From Plasmodium brasilianum (taxonomy: Eukaryota > Apicomplexa > Aconoidasida > Haemosporida > Plasmodiidae): a DNA stretch of 64,000 nucleotides. Below, in pieces: positions 59,916 to 64,000 of this stretch. Location of the stretch: contig NC_090122.1 of the NCBI RefSeq assembly GCF_023973825.1, forward strand, positions 1,995,130 to 2,059,129, read 5' to 3'. The notes beneath the pieces were generated by a model. The model was not told where the DNA came from, did not search any database, and saw only the letters and a list, made by a program, of their open reading frames with translations. Position 1 is the stretch's first letter. Every line of letters begins with the position of its first letter. Position numbers and translations under genes: made by a program.

Positions 59916-62900
59916 ATGCTAGAATTGAAAATACCACAACTGAAAATGCCACAACTGAAAATGCCAAAACTGAAAATGCCAAAACTGAAAATGCCAAAAC
60001 TGAAAACTATATTTTTCCTTTTTGTCTTTTCCTTTTACTTTTTCTTTTCCTTTTCCATATTGAACAAGAGTCTTTATGTGAGAAGCCGAATTTTAGTTAA
60101 GAATGTAACAAAGTATGGCAATGCTTGTAAGAAAAAGAAAAAACTTTCTGATTTGAGTTGTATCAAAAATGTATTAAGACGAAAGGAAATGATGAACAAA
60201 TATTCTCCATATACAACATGTAAGGATAAAATGGATGGTTTAGTTAGTGTTAAGAAAAGTAGAGGATTGGTTTTGTATCATACAAATACACTTGTTCAAA
60301 ATTTAAATTTTGTTGTTAATATATATAGGGGTAAGCGTAAGGAGTTCACAATGGATGTAAAAAATAAATGTAATTCCATGTTAATTAGTAATGGGGTAAA
60401 ATGCGGGACATGGATAAAGCCAGTTCCTCGTCGTATTTATTATAGGTTGTTTAGTGAACATGAGGGGTACAGAAGTAATATTACGGGAAAAGATACTAAA
60501 GTAGTTGAATTGGATAAGCAGTATTGTCGTTTATTTTTTCAAAAGATATATAGTAGAGTGAAAGAAGGTATAAATAGGGTAAGAGTGTACATGAAAGAAG
60601 ACAATATGATGAACTTTCTATGGGTATGTAAAAACGTATTATGGAAGAGAAGTATTTTTTTCTTAACAATTTTTGTTATGATACATAGTGCTGTTATCAG
60701 TATAGTTATTCCAAGATTTGATAATTTAATTTTTAACGATTTAACAAATAGAAAATTCGATGATTTTTTTTTTTCATTATGTAATTGTATTTTAGCACGT
60801 GTTGTTAATATGTGTTTATGTGGACTAAGAAATTATATATTTATGATTACTAGTTCAGATTGTTTGAAAAAAGTGAAAAGAATTTTATTTGATATATATT
60901 TAAATAAAGAGTATGAATATTATGATAAGGTTGATTATAACACAGTTATAAATAAAGTAACAGTAGAGTCTCATGACTTTTCAGATATCATACCTTATTA
61001 TATAAATCCATTTATAAGAAATTTTTTTTCTATTATTCTAAATTTTATTTATATTTTTTATTTAAATAAGAAATTGTCGATGGTTATTGCTGGTTGCTTT
61101 TTTTTTTCTTCTCTCCTGACTTTAATGTCATCAAAAATGAAAAAGAAAAGAATAAAAAAAATTAACAGAGAGAAGATCAATAATGCTAGAATATCTTTAG
61201 AATCACTTAATAACATGAATATTATAAAATTATTTAGCACAGAACTGCATGAGTATAACAAATACTCAACTTCTTTGAATACTATTTTAAATTTACAAAT
61301 AAAGAAGGAACGATTTAATTTACTTCATATGATATTAAATAAATTGTTTGTTACTATTACGTATGTGCTTATATTGTTAAATGGTAATTATCTATTGAGC
61401 AGTAAACAGATGGACAAAAAAATCTTTACTTCCTTTTTTTTTTATATAAATAACATATATTCTTATATTGATATATTAGATTACTACATTGACATTTGTG
61501 ATATAGTTCATCAGTATCATTACGTAATTAAATTAATCAAAATGTATGCAGTACAAAATGAAGGTTTACCATTTGGCAAGAGTAATAACGCAGATTCTAT
61601 CTTATACGATAATGAAAACAACAATATGCCTTCAAAAATGGGACAAGCTAATCATATAGCTACATATCACAGTACTGATAATAACACTAGTGAAGATGTT
61701 TTAGTTTGTAAGACAAGTAGGAATGAAGAGAAAAGTAAAAAATATGATTCTTTGATCATTAATAGAAAAAAAAGTGCACTACTATTTGAGTGTGTAGATT
61801 ATCAAGATAATGATGTAGTACTTAATTTTAAGAACGTGTTTTTTAAATATAACAGCAACCCCGATAATTATATTTTAAAAAATGTTAACATGAAAATTTA
61901 CAAAAATTCTAATAATGTAATAATAGGTAAGAGCGGTGAAGGGAAGTCCACTCTTTTAAAAATAATTTTAAATTTATACAAATGTACGAAGGGAAAAATA
62001 TACTTATACAATAAACTATTAAATAATTACTCAAGTCGAGAAATATTTGATAAAATTACCTATGTTGAGCAGCATTCAAAGTTATTGAAAGGAACTATAA
62101 AAGAAAACCTTACTTATGGTATTATAGACAGTAATCAATTTGATATGTTAGACTTAATTAACATATCGAAATGTTGTACCACTCATGAGTTCATATGCAG
62201 ATTAAGAAAGAGGTATGAGACCGTCATTTCTAACAAAACGGAGTTATTAACATCATCGCAGAAACAAAAAATTTGCATCGCCCGGGCGCTATCCAAGTAT
62301 CCGAAGGTACGTATCGTCTTCAAAAAATTGGCAAAATTAAAGGAAAAAACTTGACAGAAAAGCACACAAAAAAAAAAAAAAAAAAAAAAAAAGAATTGCG
62401 CAAAAGGAGCTTGCACAGCTGTAGTAACTTTATTAAACAAAATCTGAGAGTGAATTAAGCTATTTTTTTACTATTGTATATTGTTCATTTCACATTTCAT
62501 GTAATGACGTATAATGGGCTATGCGTCCATTTTCTTCTTCTATCCATATGCGCATATGAAGGATATATATTTTTTTCTTTTGAACGAAATACCACACATC
62601 TAGTAAACTTTTCTGCCCGCACTATTTATCCGGTTTAGTTGTGTTCCCCATGTGACACATTGAAGTTTATATATATTAGTACATATGTACGTGTTTATGT
62701 ATATGTATGTATGTTTTTATTTTTCTTCTCTTTGCAGATACTCCTGCTGGACGAGTCAACCTCAGCCGTGGACACGGAAAACGAAAGGGCAATTTTTGAA
62801 AATATAAAGAGAAATCCCACTTTTAAAAATTTAACAATAATTCGCATAACTCACAAGAAGGCCAACTTGGACTTATCGGACAACATTTTCCTTCTGAAAG

Positions 62901-63128
62901 GTACGTACAACGTTTTTCTATTTTGAGAAGGAACCTTGTCCGCGTGCAGTGTATTCATTGATGCGCTAATGTGAGTGTAGGCGAATGTGCACGTATGTGT
63001 AAGTGTATGTATATACATACATATGCATATATATATACATATATATATGAATTTACGCGTATACATATTCTCCTTTTTTATCAGATGGATACATAACTAG
63101 ACAAAGGCGTGTTTTAAGTTATAAATAA
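59916..63128 (+). CDS. ABCB3: ABC transporter B family half-transporter (ABCB3 type), three exons
   Basis: Exons are 59916-62306, 62738-62900 and 63085-63128. Junctions are canonical and in phase, giving 865 residues. The first ATG (59916) leads into six LKMPK-type pentapeptide repeats, then a strong hydrophobic segment (about 31-50) and a basic region, which could be an organelle leader. ATGs inside the repeat are alternative starts. The transmembrane domain spans about residues 230-530. The nucleotide-binding domain has Walker A GKSGEGKS (671-678), a Q-loop in TYVEQHSKLL, a degenerate signature LTSSQKQKICIARAL in place of LSGGQ, Walker B ILLLDESTSAVD at the start of exon 2, and the H-loop His in IIRITHKK. 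One transmembrane domain plus one ATPase domain makes it a half-transporter that must dimerise. An Asn-rich insert precedes the ATPase domain. The substrate is unknown. Confidence 0.9.
59937..60008 (+). repeat. Coding 15-base repeat at the ABCB3 N-terminus
   Basis: About five copies of CTGAAAATGCCAAAA (some CCACAA) encode LKMPK/LKMPQ directly before the hydrophobic leader. Each unit carries an in-frame ATG, so translation could start at several equivalent codons. Confidence 0.85.
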
Positions 63129-63574
63129 GTACATTGCACAAATTAGTTAAATGTGAGTAAAGAAGGAAAAACATGAAAAAAAAAAAAAAAAAAAAAAAGA
63201 ATATCACAAAGACGAGGAAGCAAATTAAGTATATAAATAAAGATAAATAATAATACAATTCACCATGTTTGAACATTTAAGCAAATCGTCTAACCGTCCT
63301 GGCTCTTTTTTTTTTTTTTTTTTTTCTTTTTTAGTCATATACTGTTTTTTTGCATAACCTGAAAAACAAATTAAAAAAAAAAAAAAAACAATTTTTTTTT
63401 ATTATTTTTGTAAAATTGTTATGAAAATAAGTTTTTGAACTGCATTTTTGTAGTAGCTTTTAGGCACAAATATGTTCTTTTTAACGTCATTTGTTTTGTT
63501 TATGTACTTTATTTATTTTTATTATTTTTATTTTTTTTTTTTTTTCCTTTTTTCATTTGTTCCCTCTTAATTTA
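63129..63574. other. Convergent intergenic region
   Basis: This lies between the 3' ends of ABCB3 (+) and the GAF-like gene (-). It contains poly-A at about 63176-63198, poly-T at about 63309-63325 and 63531-63545, and nothing coding. Confidence 0.7.
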
Positions 63575-64000
63575 TTACTTCAATGACACATCAAGGCCTT
63601 TTTGGTCTTCTATCTCCTGCGAGATGTGCGAGCAGAACATGTTCAAAAAGTTAGCATCTTTATCATTGAAAGAAATTTTATTCGTCGCATTTATTACTAC
63701 GACAACACCGATTATGGTTTCCTAAAAAGAGACAAATGAGAAGGAGTTAAAAGAGGATATACTGTCTGTGTGTATTTTCTGGTTTTGTAACGTTTGGTCA
63801 CTTTTCTCTTAATTTTAAATTTAACTGTTCTCTCGAAATGTTTTCTCTAATTTTTTTTCCATCAGTTTTTTCGTTGAATTTTTTTTTTTTTTTTTTTGGT
63901 AGCTTCCCTCCTTTTTTTTACTTACGTTTAGACTGAAGACAGGGGCCGCCATAATCTGGTGAACATTGATTCTCTTTTTTTCGAAAAATAAGTTTGCATT
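63575..64000 (-). CDS. GAF-domain-like protein, C-terminal end only (cut by window edge)
   Basis: Two exons are visible. The 5' one (63926-64000) reads from the window edge as NANLFFEKKRINVHQIMAAP then VFSLN. The last one (63575-63721) reads ETIIGVVVVINATNKISFND, then KDANFLNMFCSHISQEIEDQ, and ends VSLK with TAA. The donor GTAAGT and acceptor TTTTTAG are canonical and the junction is in phase 0. The pattern (a hydrophobic P-V strand, then IGVVVVIN, then a D..LL/NFL helix with a final amphipathic helix) is that of a GAF domain, as in phosphodiesterases and sensor proteins. The ligand-binding part and everything N-terminal lie beyond 64000, so no function can be assigned. Identification is by fold pattern only. 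Confidence 0.65.

Overview
This window is nuclear DNA from a malaria parasite (genus Plasmodium). The evidence is extreme A+T richness, (dA)/(dT) runs of up to about 50 bases, (TA)n intergenic DNA, short AT-rich GT-AG introns, Asn/Lys/Asp-rich inserts inside otherwise conserved proteins, and genes that are typically apicomplexan (an apicoplast TIC20, a PH-less dynamin, Rab6, ABCB3). From memory, and unchecked, Rab6, the dynamin DYN1 and ABCB3 lie in this order near one end of P. falciparum chromosome 11. The sequence differs from P. falciparum, and a species such as P. malariae or P. ovale would fit, but I cannot decide which.

Layout, left to right: ribosomal protein eL41 (-, 2 exons); a 1913-residue repeat-rich protein of unknown function (+); SUMO E1 subunit AOS1 (+); a TFIIF beta (RAP30)-like factor (+); apicoplast TIC20 (-, at least 4 exons); Rab6 (-, 4 exons); a 6-exon protein of unknown function with a one-base frame break in a homopolymer (-); a possible 72-residue 4-exon gene (-); coatomer gamma (-); a 2210-residue Ser/Thr kinase with an Aurora-like activation segment (-); CRIPT in four tiny exons (-); dynamin-like DYN1 (-, 4 exons); a possible 109-residue 3-exon gene (+); ABC half-transporter ABCB3 (+, 3 exons); and the 3' end of a GAF-domain-like gene cut by the right edge (-).

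There is no operon logic, since each gene has its own long AT-rich flanks. Three neighbours act in membrane traffic (Rab6 and gamma-COP at the Golgi, dynamin in membrane scission) and two probably belong to organelle membranes (TIC20, ABCB3). I regard this as inherited gene order, not as a functional cluster.

I found no mobile element, CRISPR array, rRNA or tRNA, and no dedicated new 'system'. The most useful new content is the set of multi-exon genes whose exons are too short to show as open reading frames (eL41, CRIPT, most of TIC20, and two candidate small genes), the frame break in the 25-29 kb gene, and several regular minisatellites. All splice sites were placed by eye, using GT-AG signals, reading-phase agreement and recognisable protein sequence.
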